This document shows, one piece after another, positions 36,582 through 49,285 of a stretch of 64,000 nucleotides of DNA (positions within the stretch are counted from its first letter, which is position 1; each line of letters starts with the position of its first letter). The position numbers were made by a program, and so were the translations under genes. The notes under the pieces were generated by a model. The model searched no databases. It was given only the letters and a program-made list of their open reading frames with translations, and was not told where the DNA came from. The DNA comes from Morella rubra. Its lineage: Eukaryota; Streptophyta; Magnoliopsida; Fagales; Myricaceae. The stretch is from the NCBI GenBank assembly GCA_003952965.2, contig CM025855.1, positions 6,735,610 to 6,799,609 on the forward strand, written 5' to 3'.

Positions 36582-39500
36582 TGTCCTCTCGTCCTTACTC
36601 GATGATCAAACTTGGATCATCCTGCGGTGGCTTATAGAGAAACATTCAACACTGTCCTCCGATTCCCAGTGTACTTTGTTATGTCGTTGTAGACGACATT
36701 CGGGCGTCGCTTGAACGCACGGTTTCCAACAGATAGCAAGATGGCCTGCACAATGGTCAATGGACGCCCATTTTCCTTATCTTTTTGTTCTTTCGCTTTC
36801 CCCAAAACTGGGCTTCAGAAAAACCCACCTGGTATGGGCCAAATGTAAAACAAATCTCAGCCCTTTAAAAGTGCAGCCCATGTTTAGTAGGCTTTGACGT
36901 TCTGATCAGGTGGAAGTTGCGATGGAATTTCATTGCCCCTCGTGCAATGGAAAAAACCAACAACACTCGGGGATAAAGGAGACTTTTAGTGCTAGTTACC
37001 AACATTTACCCAAAAACAAAGAAAGGAAATACTAGTCAGTAGCCCCCACAAGATAGCCCAACGGTGACTTACCTAGAAGGACGAGGATTTCTGTAATTTG
37101 CTGCCCGAATTGTACTGTAAAATTCAGAAAAAAATAAACACAACATGTAGACATCACTGTAGGATTCATGTTGTCTGAAACTTTATATGGACAGTATAAA
37201 ACATTTGAAATATTAAATAATATAGAGTATACCTATCATATTTATCTCTCTTCACAAATTATACTATAATAAATTACAAGTGATATTTTATGAGAGCGGG
37301 TTACCTCTTTGCTCTATATTTACAGGGCATTGTGGTGCACAAGGTTTCTTTTTTTTTTTTTTTTTTTTTTACTAAAAAAAATACTAGTCAATTCTCAGTA
37401 GCCTTCATCTTTTTGTTTGCCAGCTTCGATTTGGTTGCCTTTTTCTTTTGCTGGCATAGTGGCCTTAATTACGGTGTTTACCTAACTCATCATCCCTCCC
37501 CAATGCACAACAGCACACCTTCTTTCCAAGGATAGGGACATGGGGATTGACCTCATCCGCGATGGGCGGAGGTTTAGACCACGCAAGGAAGTCAAAGTAC
37601 TGCACAAAGTTCTTGATTAAAAAGAAAGCTTTAAGGTTTTATTATTTAGACAAATTTTCACATATTAATTCCTCTTCTTCTATGAAATCCTATATGCCCA
37701 TACTGTCTTTCACAATGTTATCTTCTTCAATTCTCTTTTCCTTCTGAGCCCTATACCCTTATGGATTCTGTCCTCTAGGCCTTCGATTGGTCTCCCGCTG
37801 TCTCCAATTTTCTCTGGTAAATCGTGAACCTTTTCTCTAGACAAGTGACTTTTAGATTAGAATTTTATGCCAACAACTATATACTGAAATTTGGTAAGTC
37901 TTTCAAAGAAAACTATAATTAAGTGTGATAAGTGGCTATAAGAAATTGAAAATCTCTTTATGCAGGCACCATTCAGCCAAACAGCAACTCGAAACAATCA
38001 CATCTTTTTCTTGACAATATTTTGTCGATTTATTTTCTAGATTTTTTATCCTAATAGGAGAATTCATGATTGATCATCTATTTATTATTCAATTCAATGG
38101 TTTAATAAACATCCTTCAAAATTCAACACTATTACACATTAGATCTTGCTTGGCACAATTAGATCAAGTATCTTCAGAGGTGAAGGATTCTGAATATTTC
38201 CTTCTTGAAGGAGCTGCCACCACTGCCAAAGAAAAAAAACAACCAAATTAGCCAAAACAAAAAAAACAAAAGCATACTAATGTGACAGTTAATCACCATG
38301 TAACCAATCACCAATGTGTAGTAGCTCAGAGCTCTGAATATAGACGAGGTCACGAGAAGACCACAATCCTACAATTCTCTTTTTAAAGTAACGACAGAGA
38401 ACATGCCCTACCCTCTACTAAAATAGTAAAAGGTGGGTCCAAAAGCAAAGTCAAACTTTGCAGCTGGCTTCTTGTCCGAGAGGGGACTATTCCTTGCTCT
38501 CTTTCTTTATGGTTGGCTGAGTCTTTAATAAAAAAAGTTTTAAGAGTATTCTGCTGCCTGCAGCTGAGAAACCCAACTCCAAGATCTGTAGACTTTGAAG
38601 CATGCAAATGGAAAAAGGATTTTATGTTCATGCATATCTTATGGAAAGGCATGCATAAACATCGATCATAGGCCCAAAAGCGCTTCAATTAAAGTAAAAG
38701 CTCACTGTCCTGGCGCTTAATGAACAATATTTGGTGGCCGGATGCCAAAAAGAAAAAAAGAAAAGAAAAAACTCCATCAGCTGCTGCCTTTTGAAGTTTT
38801 GATCGTTTAAAATAAGATGCTCTCTCATATAATTTGTCAGTGCTCCCAGCAAATATTCTTCTGTATAGATGTCAATCTGTATCACTTAGGAGTGATTGTA
38901 ATCACTATTCTGTGACACGGACAGATGGGTAGACCAAAAGGTACATTTGTTTGAGAGATGAATGCATTAACTATTAGAGCCATCTGCTGTAAAGCATGTC
39001 GTAGACCTACCTAGGCCCTACCTATGTTTCAATGCGATAAAGGATACGATAAAGGAGAAAAGGCCGGGGGGGGGGGGGCTTTTTGATAAACCGAGATTTC
39101 CAGTTCGATCACATGTTTAAGAGAATGCAAAGAGTCCCAACTCAACGAGTCCCCAGTCTGCAACTGGCCTCTTACCCAACTCAACGAGTCCCATTCCCCA
39201 AACTCCAAAGGCCAAAACCCTAGAGCAGCCTAAGCTTAACCCCACACATTTCGCCGTTTATTCCTTTGCATCAGTGTCGTCCTAATTGTTAGACAATGAG
39301 CCCCAATACAACTATTGGGGAGATAAATACTTATTTAATCTAAAAGCCTAAGTATACTACAATTGTGATTTTTTTTAATATGGAACAACATTTTTAATTT
39401 CTCACAAGTGTATATTCAACAACACCAAAGAGCCCGAGTCTCGCACTATTCATTGATGCCACGTAACTTTTTTAGTCTTATTAAACAATGAAGCTTAAAT

Positions 39501-42368
39501 CTTCAAGAGTAACTGAGTAAGAGTCTCGTACTATTTATTGATATCCTGTAACTTTCTTAAGCCTATCAAGATGGATGTGGCTATAAGGTTGTTTAGATCT
39601 GTCCGGCCCTGATGAAGTTCGACTGACTCATATGCGGGCCCATCGAAGTCAAACCCACAACACTAGAGCTCAACTAATTCCAGTTGGGCTCGAGATTCCA
39701 AGATTTGACTTGGTTGGGTTCAAATTTGAGCGATATCAAACTCTCCCATGATTAGAAATTTAAGGCTGTTCGACCCTGACCCCAAACGAGCTTGATGGAA
39801 GTTGGCTTTGGCCGGTTCCTCACCCTTAGATTGGATGGTTCAGTCAATCAGACGGCCTTAGACTCTTGATCATGTGAAAAGTTCAATACCGACCGAACCC
39901 AACCGGGTCAGGTAGAGCCCAAGTACACGAGTTGTTTCATAATACATAAGACGAACGGTGCGGGTACATCAAAGTGCAAAAACTAAAAGGTTGTAATTAA
40001 GCTTGGTAGCTGTGCCCCGCTAGTTAGAGGATATCCGCGCAACAATAATGTGAATTACAGTTATGACACTACTGGCCACTTGCTATCTACTTCTATACGT
40101 TGTTTATTTTATTAATATTTCTCAAGAAAAAGAAAAGGACTAAATTAATATTTTTATAAGTTTTAACGGTTCGGGTTGGTAAGGGAATAGGGGAAGAATT
40201 ATTAAAATTGGGGAAAGGACTACTTTTGCTCTTTGTAGAATGTGTGCATGGTTGAAAGTGATGGCTCTCGGGGCGCCCGATCGAGCTGTAGCTCGGACCA
40301 ATACTTCCTAACTTGCAACTAAGGACCTCGAAAACGAATCCTTTTTCTTTTTACATCCCCTACTAAAAACTTAAAAAAGTAAGCCCCTATTACCTAGTTA
40401 GGCCGAACGTGGGGTTCACGGTTCACCACTGACAAACGGCTACTTCGAGAGGTTCACATGTCAATTTCTCGCCAATCTTTCGTTCACTCGTGTTTCAATC
40501 AACTCGTCCATAGTTTGCTGACGCGTGGCGCATTCACGAGGTGCCGTGATGGGGGCCACGAGGCAGGCAAGATCAGGACCACTAAACACGTACTTAACGG
40601 CAAAATAATGGTGCCGCGGGCGCGGACATTCTTATATTAGTGTAATGTGAATTTTTCATTGGCTTTTGAAAAGTGGACCATAATCATCGCATGTCTCTCT
40701 AACGGTTTGCGAGCAAGAGAGGTTAATCATGACTGTCTAACGCGTGGACTCCGGCTACCTTCCAGCCTGGGCCGTTGATCATTCCCATTCGCTCACGAGA
40801 AACAAACCAGCAAATGTTTCCACGCAGGAGACTCTTTTTGTTTTTGGAGCTATTCGCTCTAAGAAGCACGGATCTGTTGGGCTATTGGCCCCCACATATA
40901 TTAGAAAACATTCCACTTTAGGAGCTCCCAGACTTTAACTCGATAAATAACAAAGATCAAAGTATTCGGTAATTATTTTGTATTCACAATTGAGTACTGA
41001 CAGATCCGGACGGTTTTATTGGGATTGGTCTATATCAGTTGTTGAAATGAACGGTGGTGGTCAATTTATAAGTACGAGTAAAAATTTCACCTATTATATT
41101 AGTTTTTGAGATTAAAAAGGTCTAACACTCCTATCAAATATATATTTATTAATTAATCTCTCTTTAATAACTAATGAGATAAATGAGTTATTTGATTCAG
41201 AACCCGATGTGTGAGGGGGTTAATCCCACACTAGTTGTGAAAAATGATTAATGATCATTTTATAAATATGAAAAAACTCCATCTTTCGTATGCTCTTTTA
41301 AAATTAAGAAGGTCCCAGATATCCAATTGAAATTTTTTTGTCAATCAATTTTAAAATAATAATTTCATAGCTTTTTATTTTTTTATATATATTTTAATTC
41401 AAAGTAAAAATAACTTAGAAAAAAAAAAGTTCAAAGTGATAATCAATGAAAAAACAAAGGTACAACGACCTGCTTTTTCACCCAACGGGCCGACTCCCTC
41501 GAGAGTAGTGTTCTTTATCTCAAGATAAAACAACGAAATGTCAAGAAGTTGAATTAAAATTTCTCCATCTTAAATAAAAAGATCTAAGTAATTATGCCGG
41601 AAATTTCTTTCCTTACCAAAATAATGTAATTGGTTATCTTCTTAACAAATAACCTTTTTTTATTTGAATGATAATTTTTTTAGACCTTTTACATCGACTT
41701 AAGTACTTAAATTACCAAGTATTAAAACAAATCAGGTATAAAATTGGGCTAAAAACGATTCAGGAGACACAACAAGTTGGACTTATCAATTTACACTTTA
41801 AGTAGAAGATAATTTAATTAGACACATTACATATCAACTTAGTACTGCTTTTGGCAAAAATTATCTCAAATAGTTTATTACAACAACTAATTAATTATAG
41901 AGAAACATATCAAATTCAATCACATAGCTTTTAATTTATTTAATTACAATCTGTAAAATTTAAAAGATATCAATCTTCGTCCTCAATTCAATTTGAAAAT
42001 TAAACTACATGAAAATAATTTAAATGTTTCTCTAAAATAAAATTAATAAAAATACTAAAAAATTCAAAAAAAATAAAAATGATATATAAATAAAATTAAT
42101 ATTCTTAAATAAAATATAGAAATTCTATTTTATTTTTCGTATTTCAATAAATCCAACTCTCTGATTTAACGGCAAAATCCAATAAGGGTGAGGATTAATT
42201 CTTTTTAAAAATTTATGGGACATAATCAAATAAATAAATAAAAATTATGAAATCTAATTTAATTTTTCTCTATGTGATGTTTTTACTTAATTATAAATAG
42301 AAAATAAAAAATAAAAAACAGGAAAAGTCCGTACGAAATTAACACGATATGGCAAATGACTATTTCCT
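36582..42368. other. Large intergenic space, no gene recognised
   Basis: Between two diverging genes. Contents seen: T-run near 37347-37370; G-run near 39066-39079; direct repeat CCCAACTCAACGAGTCCC at about 39136 and 39176; a TTAATCCCACAC phrase with surrounding palindromic text near 41220; and extreme AT-richness from 41300 to 42330. Short frames lack family features. Confidence 0.5.
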
Positions 42369-42429
42369 CACGTGAGCAAACTTCCACAATTTATCGTGCG
42401 AAATTTCGTGGCTCCGGTCTCATATATAT
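42369..42429 (+). promoter_or_regulatory. G-box and TATA-like element of the LRR kinase gene
   Basis: CACGTG at 42369-42374 and CATATATATG at 42421-42430, about 300 bp before the start codon. Between them and the ATG lies a CT/CA-rich leader, which suggests a long 5' UTR. Confidence 0.4.
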
Positions 42430-42723
42430 GGATTCTTCACCAACTTGCCCTTTTCCCAATTTTTCTTTTTTTTTTTTTTTTCTGAGTTTTCTATGTTCCC
42501 TATGTCTTGCTTGCTGAACCTTTACCACTCTTCAACACTCCTCTTTTCTCTCACCGTCAAAGCTTTCATACTTCTCTGTCTCTCTGCAACACACACACTC
42601 ACACGCCCTCCATTGTCTAGTTAAGCTTTTCTCTTCTCTGGCTTTCTGCTGCAGGAAGGTAAGGCCTGTGAACCTCTCCTTTTAGTTAGAGTTCCTCCAA
42701 CGGTCAGTTCTCTTTTTCTGGCT

Positions 42724-45021
42724 ATGTTTCTGTTGGTATTCTTTGTTCTTCTTCTCTGCAACTCTCATGGTCTAGGGGGTTCTCTGAACGATGAAGGCTA
42801 TGCCCTTTTGTCATTCAGACATGGCATTACAGATGACCCAGAAGGGTCTCTGAGTAACTGGAACTCTTCTGATGAGAGCCCTTGTTCATGGAATGGGATT
42901 ACATGCAAACAACAAAGAGTCGTGTCTGTTAGCATTCCGAAGAAGAAACTGTATGGGCTTCTTCATCCTGCTCTTGGAGCTCTCTCTCAGCTCCGCCATG
43001 TAAATTTGAGGAACAATAAGCTCTTTGGAAGCTTGCCTGTTGAGCTCTTTGGAGCTCAGGGGCTACAAAGTTTGGTCCTTTATGGGAATTCCTTATCTGG
43101 GTCTGTGCCAAGTGAGATTGGGAAGCTCACGTACCTTCAAACCTTGGATTTATCCCAGAATTTCTTCAATGGGTCTTTTCCTAGTTCAATTATTCAATGC
43201 AAGAGACTCAAAACCCTTGATCTCAGTCAAAATAATCTCACTGGTTCTCTGCCAGAAGGATTTGGAACTGCTTTGGTTTCTTTGGAAAAACTTGATCTTT
43301 CGTTCAATAAGTTCAATGGTTCAATTCCTAGGGACATGGGAAATTTGTCCAGCTTGCAAGGTACCGTTGATTTGTCTCACAATCTTTTTTCTGGCTCAAT
43401 CCCAGCCAGCCTTGGAAACCTTCCAGAGAAGGTTTATATTGATCTCACTTACAACAATCTGAGTGGGCCTATACCCCAAAATGGTGCTCTAATGAACAGA
43501 GGACCAACAGCTTTTATTGGTAATCCTGGACTTTGTGGCCCTCCATTGAAGAACCCATGTTCTTCAGATACTCCTGGTGTGAGTTCACCTTCCTCGATTC
43601 CATTTTTGCCCGATAACTACCCACCTGGGAATCCCGATGATAGTGCTGGAAATAGTGAGAAGGCAAGAGGTTTAAGCAAGAGGGCTGTAATAGCAATTGT
43701 AGTCGGTGATGTAATTGGCATTTGCCTTGTAGGGTTGCTGTTCTCATATTGTTATACGAGGGTTTGTCCATGTGGTAAGGGTAAGGATGAGAATGGTTAT
43801 GGTTTTGAGAAGGGGAGTAAGGGAAGGAAGGAGTGTTTGTGCTTTAGGAAGGATGAATCAGAGACTTTATCAGAAAATGTCGAGCAGCATGACCTTGTGC
43901 CATTGGATACCCAGGTAGCTTTTGATTTGGACGAGCTTCTTAAGGCATCTGCTTTTGTTCTGGGGAAGAGTGGAATTGGAATTGTGTACAAAGTTGTGCT
44001 TGAAGATGGGCTCACCTTAGCTGTGAGAAGATTGGGTGAAGGAGGTTCTCAAAGGTTTAAGGAATTTCAGACAGAAGTCGAAGCAATTGGAAAGCTAAGG
44101 CATCCTAACATCGTAACCCTCAGAGCCTATTATTGGTCCGTTGATGAGAAGCTTCTTATCTACGATTTCATAACTAACGGAAACCTTGCAACTGCAATTC
44201 ATGGTAATTTTACCAGCTTCATGCTTGACATATGTTTTCCAATATGTTTTCATTGTTTGGAAGTTAGTCACCTTTTATTGATTTATGAAAAGTTTGTTTC
44301 CCTTTTTTGTCTTAATTGAACTGATTGTGTTGGTTTGATGTCATCAGGGAAACCTGGAATGGTATCATTTACACCGCTATCATGGTCTGTTCGGTTGAAA
44401 ATTATGAGAGGAATTGCGAAAGGCTTGGTGTATCTGCATGAGTTTAGCCCTAAAAAATATGTCCATGGAGACCTGAAGCCAAGTAATGTATTGCTCGGAC
44501 AAAACATGGAACCACATGTTTCTGATTTTGGACTTGGGCGCCTTGCTAATATTGCTGGAGGGTCCCCAACCCTGCAATCGAATCGTATGGCTGCTGAGAA
44601 ACCACCACAAGAAAGACAACAAAAGAGTGCAACCTCAGAAGTTTCTACGACCAGTTCATGTACTAATATGGCATCTTGTTATCAAGCACCCGAGGTACTT
44701 AAAATGGTGAAACCCTCACAGAAGTGGGATGTTTATTCGTATGGGGTTATCCTACTAGAAATGATCACTGGAAGATTGCCTGTAGTTCTAGTGGGTGCCT
44801 CAGAGATGGATCTTGTTCATTGGATTCAGCTCTGCATTGAAGAAAAGAAGCCACTTTCAGATGTTTTGGACCCATATTTGGCTCCAGAGGCAGATAAGGA
44901 AGAGCAGATCATAGCAGTTCTAAAGATTGCGATGGCTTGTGTTCATAGCAGCCCGGAGAGGAGACCAGCAATGAGACACGTGTATGATGCTTTAGACAGG
45001 CTTGCCATGTCCGCTGATTGA
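42724..45021 (+). CDS. ZAR1-like: LRR receptor-like kinase, ZAR1-like
   Basis: Two exons, 42724-44203 and 44348-45021, split a Gly codon and give 717 aa. Order: signal peptide (1-19), LRRNT (22-62, with CSWNGITC), about six leucine-rich repeats (65-250), a Pro/Ser-rich linker, a transmembrane helix (about 320-343), and a kinase domain (about 405-710). The kinase has a glycine loop [10 protein letters not shown] (414-423), HGDLKPSN (533-540), DFG (553-555) and APE. The beta-3 lysine position reads AVRRL (Arg435) and HRD is HGD, as in subfamily III non-RD kinases; strong catalysis is uncertain. It is the likely counterpart of Arabidopsis ZAR1 (At2g01210), known for control of the asymmetric zygote division and reported to bind calmodulin and G-beta. 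The intron is 144 bp; reading through it hits a stop. Confidence 0.95.
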
Positions 45022-46887
45022 GTAATCCAAGAAAGCTATGAATCTGGTCATTGATGAAGCTTCCAGTTTAGTTCACAGAGGTACAGGATTTGCTGGATTT
45101 CACAAAACTAAAATACAAAAAATAAAATGGAAAATGAAAAGAAGGAACCCATATCAAAGTCGTGGTAGTGGAAGAGAAAATGGTTTGTGTTCACGACTTT
45201 ATTCTCTGTAAGATTCTCTTGGCGAACCCTCACTTCATAGGCCAGGGTAGGTCTACAAGATAATGCTATGAGAAGTTGTAACTTATTTTGCCTGAGCTGG
45301 CCGGTAGCATATTTCTGAAAGAATGTCTTTTTCTTCTTGCTCACACGGCAGACCTTTTGTGCTTTCTTCGTTTGAGGTCAATGAAATTAGTTATTTGTTT
45401 GTTGTTTCTTTCTCTCTATCAGTCACATGGATGCAGAACAAAGGTTGTGCTATCTAATTACTGGGGACATGGAACCATCAGTCTGAACTCCTATGCTCTG
45501 TTTCCGCAGTTTCCGCACAAAGATAACAGGATTATCTAGGAGCATACCCGTATGGAACCTTTCCCCCGTGAAAAAGAGGGGAAAAAAATTATTTTGACAG
45601 AATCATATAAGGTCTCTTGAGAGAAATAGTTGCCGAGTTACTTCACTAAGTTGCATCAGTGAAAGCATAACGTGAACATTGTATAACATTCTAACCCCAA
45701 ATGCTTGACGTAGATAATCTGATGCTCATTCTGTAAACTTTATATTTTGTTCTGATTCTACCTATAACGCAGGTATGTATTGGAATAGCCTTTGTTTTGG
45801 ATGCCTTCCTTTTACATGTCAACTCTGTATGATCTTCGCATTCTTTTTTCCTCGTCTTTATTCTCAGTCCAGTTTCTACTTTCCATATATCAATTTCGAT
45901 GTTGACTGTTCCCCCATCCCCGCTCATGTCAAATATAATGCATTTCACAAATGCTTGATTTTCTTCTTACCAAACAATGTGGCGCGAATATAGGGAGTGG
46001 ACCCCAGTCTATGAATCAATCTGCCAGAAGATTCTTGGCTGTCCTTTTGGATTTATTAGTTGATCAATCTGCATGTTTTGTTTACTTTAACAGAGATTCT
46101 TTCTGGGATGATTTTGGTCCATGTAGTCCACCCTTAAACATTTTCTATTCTTTCAGAGAAATCATAAGCTTCCTGACAGTGCTAAACGACGAACAAGAGC
46201 GACAGAGTTTTTTTCTTAAATAAAAAACTTTAGGGGCGGACATCTTAAACAAGAATGTTTTTTTTTTTTTTTTTAGCGATGTAGTTATTAAAATCCTGAG
46301 GGCCCAAGAGCGTATGCTCTTGCATGCTTGCGGACAATAAGGAAGATATTTTCAAGAATCGGGTTGTTGCATTTCTGGAAGGATTATAACCGACGCTTTA
46401 GAAATAAAGACGTTGATTGATGCTGAACTTCTTAGACACACGACATGTTGCCATTCTGCTGGATTCCAGATCACTTTGGTCCAAAAATACTTCTTGCAAA
46501 ATAGAACGGAAAGCATGCAAATCAAACTCCAGTTATTTGAGACCTAGACAGCGTATTGGGCTAAATTGTTGAAATTGGACAGTGGGAAAAAAAAGAAACC
46601 AATGTATGTTTCGATCTGCATAGACTTTATATGCTTTCAAAAACCCTAGCCGCATTCTAGAAATAGTACGCAGCACGCTCTCTCTCTAGAATCCCCCTAC
46701 TGAGCCACCCCTCTCTCCACATTTTCCAGGCGGTTTTCGGCTCCCACACTCTCTAGTCGACCACCAACTGGTCCCACATCCCTTTTTATTTTGTGTTTTG
46801 TTGGTGTTTAATTGTTTTTTTGGATTCTCATTTCTGCAGGGGCTTTGTCGTGGGAAGGAGCAAGCGGTAACCATCACCCTTTGTAGA
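45022..46887. other. 3' flank and intergenic
   Basis: 3' UTR of the LRR kinase, then about 1.5 kb with no recognisable gene. A T-run lies at 46257-46274. Confidence 0.5.
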
Positions 46888-46895
46888 CCTTCACA

Positions 46896-47413
46896 TAAGG
46901 ATGGGTAACGAAATGGATGGAACCAGAATAAAATTAGTATGAAGCTAGAAATTTTAGGAATTGGAATATGAAATTCCAAATTTGGCATGTGGGTTTTTTT
47001 GTACACATATTTTTGGGCCCTAATGAGCCAAATTTTTATTTTTAGACGGAATTTTTGGAAGAATTTTATGTTATTCATTACCAATTAACAATAAATGTAA
47101 ATATTCATCTAAAATCTAGATTCTAAAATAAAAATTCAAGCAAATTCCATATGTTATACATTATTTTGAACCATTTTTTTTAAAAAAAAAAAACCATAAA
47201 TTTCGGTTTTTTTAATTTGTTCATCATAAATTAACAATAAATGTAAATTAGTCATCTAAAATCTAGATTCTAAAATAAACATTCAATCAAATTTCATGTT
47301 ATATTTTATTTTGAAAATTATTTTTATTTTATTTTTTAAAAAAAATTAGAACCGAAAATTTCGATAATTCTACCAAAATTTCCTATTCATATAGAAATTT
47401 TTGCCCATCCTTA
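46896..47413. mobile_element. Non-autonomous hAT-type element with 8-bp target duplication
   Basis: 518 bp starting TAAGGATGGGTAA and ending with the reverse complement of TAAGGATGGGCAA. The flanks are a perfect 8-bp repeat, CCTTCACA, at 46888-46895 and 47414-47421. Short TIRs of this kind with an 8-bp duplication indicate the hAT superfamily. Inside is a tandem repeat of period 146 bp: the block AATTAACAATAAATGTAAAT starts at 47083 and again at 47229, each followed by a matching CTAAAATCTAGATTCTAAAA block. No transposase. Confidence 0.85.
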
Positions 47414-47421
47414 CCTTCACA

Positions 47422-48716
47422 CACTATATGGTCAATTTTAGCGGATTAATTTGGATCTTCATCATAGTGGTTGTCCACGTGGTCCTTCGCCTGTTCCTTC
47501 GTCACTTTTTGATGTGGACCAACATGTACTCTTTTGTTTGTGCTGGTGTGGATAAGCTTTTGGGGAAGTGGGAGCGAGTTGCTCAACCATTTCCTCCTCC
47601 GGTGATTGGAGCGACGTTTGTTGCAAAGATAGCTCTAGGTCTTTGGACCTGTTTAGAAACTATGGGCCTTTTTGCCCATCTGTATAGGCCTTTATAGTCA
47701 TTTGGATTCAAACTTTTAAAGCCAATAGATATATAGCCCTTTGGGCCCAAAAGATTGCTGTATGCGCTTGTTATTTGTAACCGGCATTGGAGGCTTGTAT
47801 GTACTCCACGCTTAATGTAACTCCTATTATGCGAAATGAGATTGAACGATTGCAAAGATCTGCATACACTTTTTTTAGTTCCCCACATAGATTGCACGTC
47901 AATGCCCATAGGCTGACCACTTATTTTGATCATCTCAAAGGCTCGTTTCAGAGAGTCACAGACGAGTAGGAAAGCCTTTGTCAAGCATTGGATTGGAATG
48001 TTCAGAAAAAATATAAAAAGGGACCCGGATTGAAATGGCCCGCTTCCTTAGAGGCACAGATTGTCTAATACCAGAATATCTATCTGAAACTGTTTTGTTT
48101 GTCATCAATTATAGTTCAGGAGACAAGCATTCCAATCGTTTCTAAATGTGATTGTTGTGAGTGATTGTTGTGAGTGATCGTTTCTAAATGTGATTGTTGG
48201 GCCAAATGGATATTGCATCATCTCCTTTCTAAAAAGATTTCAATTTTTATGTCGAAGGCGTCAGTGATTGTTTACGTGTGGATACTATAGTTCAGACGAT
48301 AGGCATTCCAATCATTTCTAAGTGTGATTGTTGTGAGCAAGGAGGGTCATGTCGAGGACCAGGATCATGTGCTGTGTGTAGATAGTTTTGCTGAAATCAT
48401 CTGGAGACGTGTTTCTTTGGCACTTGGGGTGCCATCAGCCATGGCGAACGAGAGATTCTTGAGGGAGGGGGTAAGATTGTGGTTTACGCGTGCTTCAGGA
48501 CAAACTCAAAGGTAGATTATGATAGGTCTATTGCCATGTATTCTGTCTTGCAGAAAATGGGAGTGGGAGTCAGAGGATATGGTATGACAGTCTATCCACT
48601 TTTGGCTTGTTCATGTTTCTGGGGAAATAAGCAATGTCTCTGATATTTCACATATTGATGAAGCTTTATTGCAGGCTATAGAAGTACCCATTGTGAGTTT
48701 TTAGAGAGAAACTAGC
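47422..48716. other. Intergenic, probably retroelement-derived
   Basis: No intact gene. Given the RNase H scrap just downstream, the 48340-48700 part may be decayed LINE sequence. It includes the duplicated block at 48110 and 48286. Confidence 0.35.
48110..48337 (+). repeat. Diverged direct repeat, about 52 bp
   Basis: 48110-48161 and 48286-48337 share TATAGTTCAG, GCATTCCAATC and a GTGATTGTTGTGAG end. The first copy carries extra GTGATTGTTGTGAG units. Confidence 0.7.
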
Positions 48717-48836
48717 AGATGGGTGCGTTGGGAGAAGCCGCTAGATGATGTCTTCAATTTATATGTGGATGGTAGTAGCCTTGGTGATCCCAGGCAACAG
48801 AGGAGGTTCTTCTTGTTCCCGAATGAGAAACGATAA
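48717..48836 (+). pseudogene. LINE-type RNase H fragment
   Basis: RWVRWEKPLDDVFNLYVDGS followed by SLGDPR matches the start of the plant RNase H-like (RVT_3) domain that follows non-LTR reverse transcriptases; the family reads W..P..G..K.N.DGS..GNPG. The frame stops after 39 residues and the rest of the domain is absent. Confidence 0.65.
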
Positions 48837-49285
48837 GGGATTTTGATTTCCAGTTTTGCTCTTTCTAGAAAGATTGGGAAGATAGAGAACGAGTAGTGAG
48901 GATGCTTGACACACAAGAAAAGCTTACAACCATTATCCATCTAAATTTTTTGCAAATTTCATCCACTCCTTAATTGCCTGTGGCAAATAACTGCCTTTCG
49001 AACCTTCCCTTCTAGGCACATAAACTATTTGCCTTTTTACAAGTTTAGCACGTGCTAAAGAGATGAGCTGATACTTTCTTCAGATAGTTGGAAATTGGAT
49101 CCCAAAAAACACTCCATCAGGACTAAGGTGGCAAGTTTTGAAGATATTTTGGTAAAACTTGACAATGCCACCTCAGTTCCACTCTTACTCGATGAAGCTT
49201 CAAGAACATGACAGAGCCAGAGACGGAGAGAAGGGGTGGGGAGGGGGGTGAGAGCGAAAGGGTGAGGGCAGGGAATGAAGAAAAT
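48837..49285. other. 3' flank of the Aux/IAA gene
   Basis: No coding signal beyond the Aux/IAA 3' end. Confidence 0.5.

Noticed and set aside
47583..47984. 133-codon minus-strand ORF and the 98-codon plus ORF at 47401
   Set aside because: The two overlap, neither has recognisable motifs, and the plus ORF begins inside the hAT-type element.
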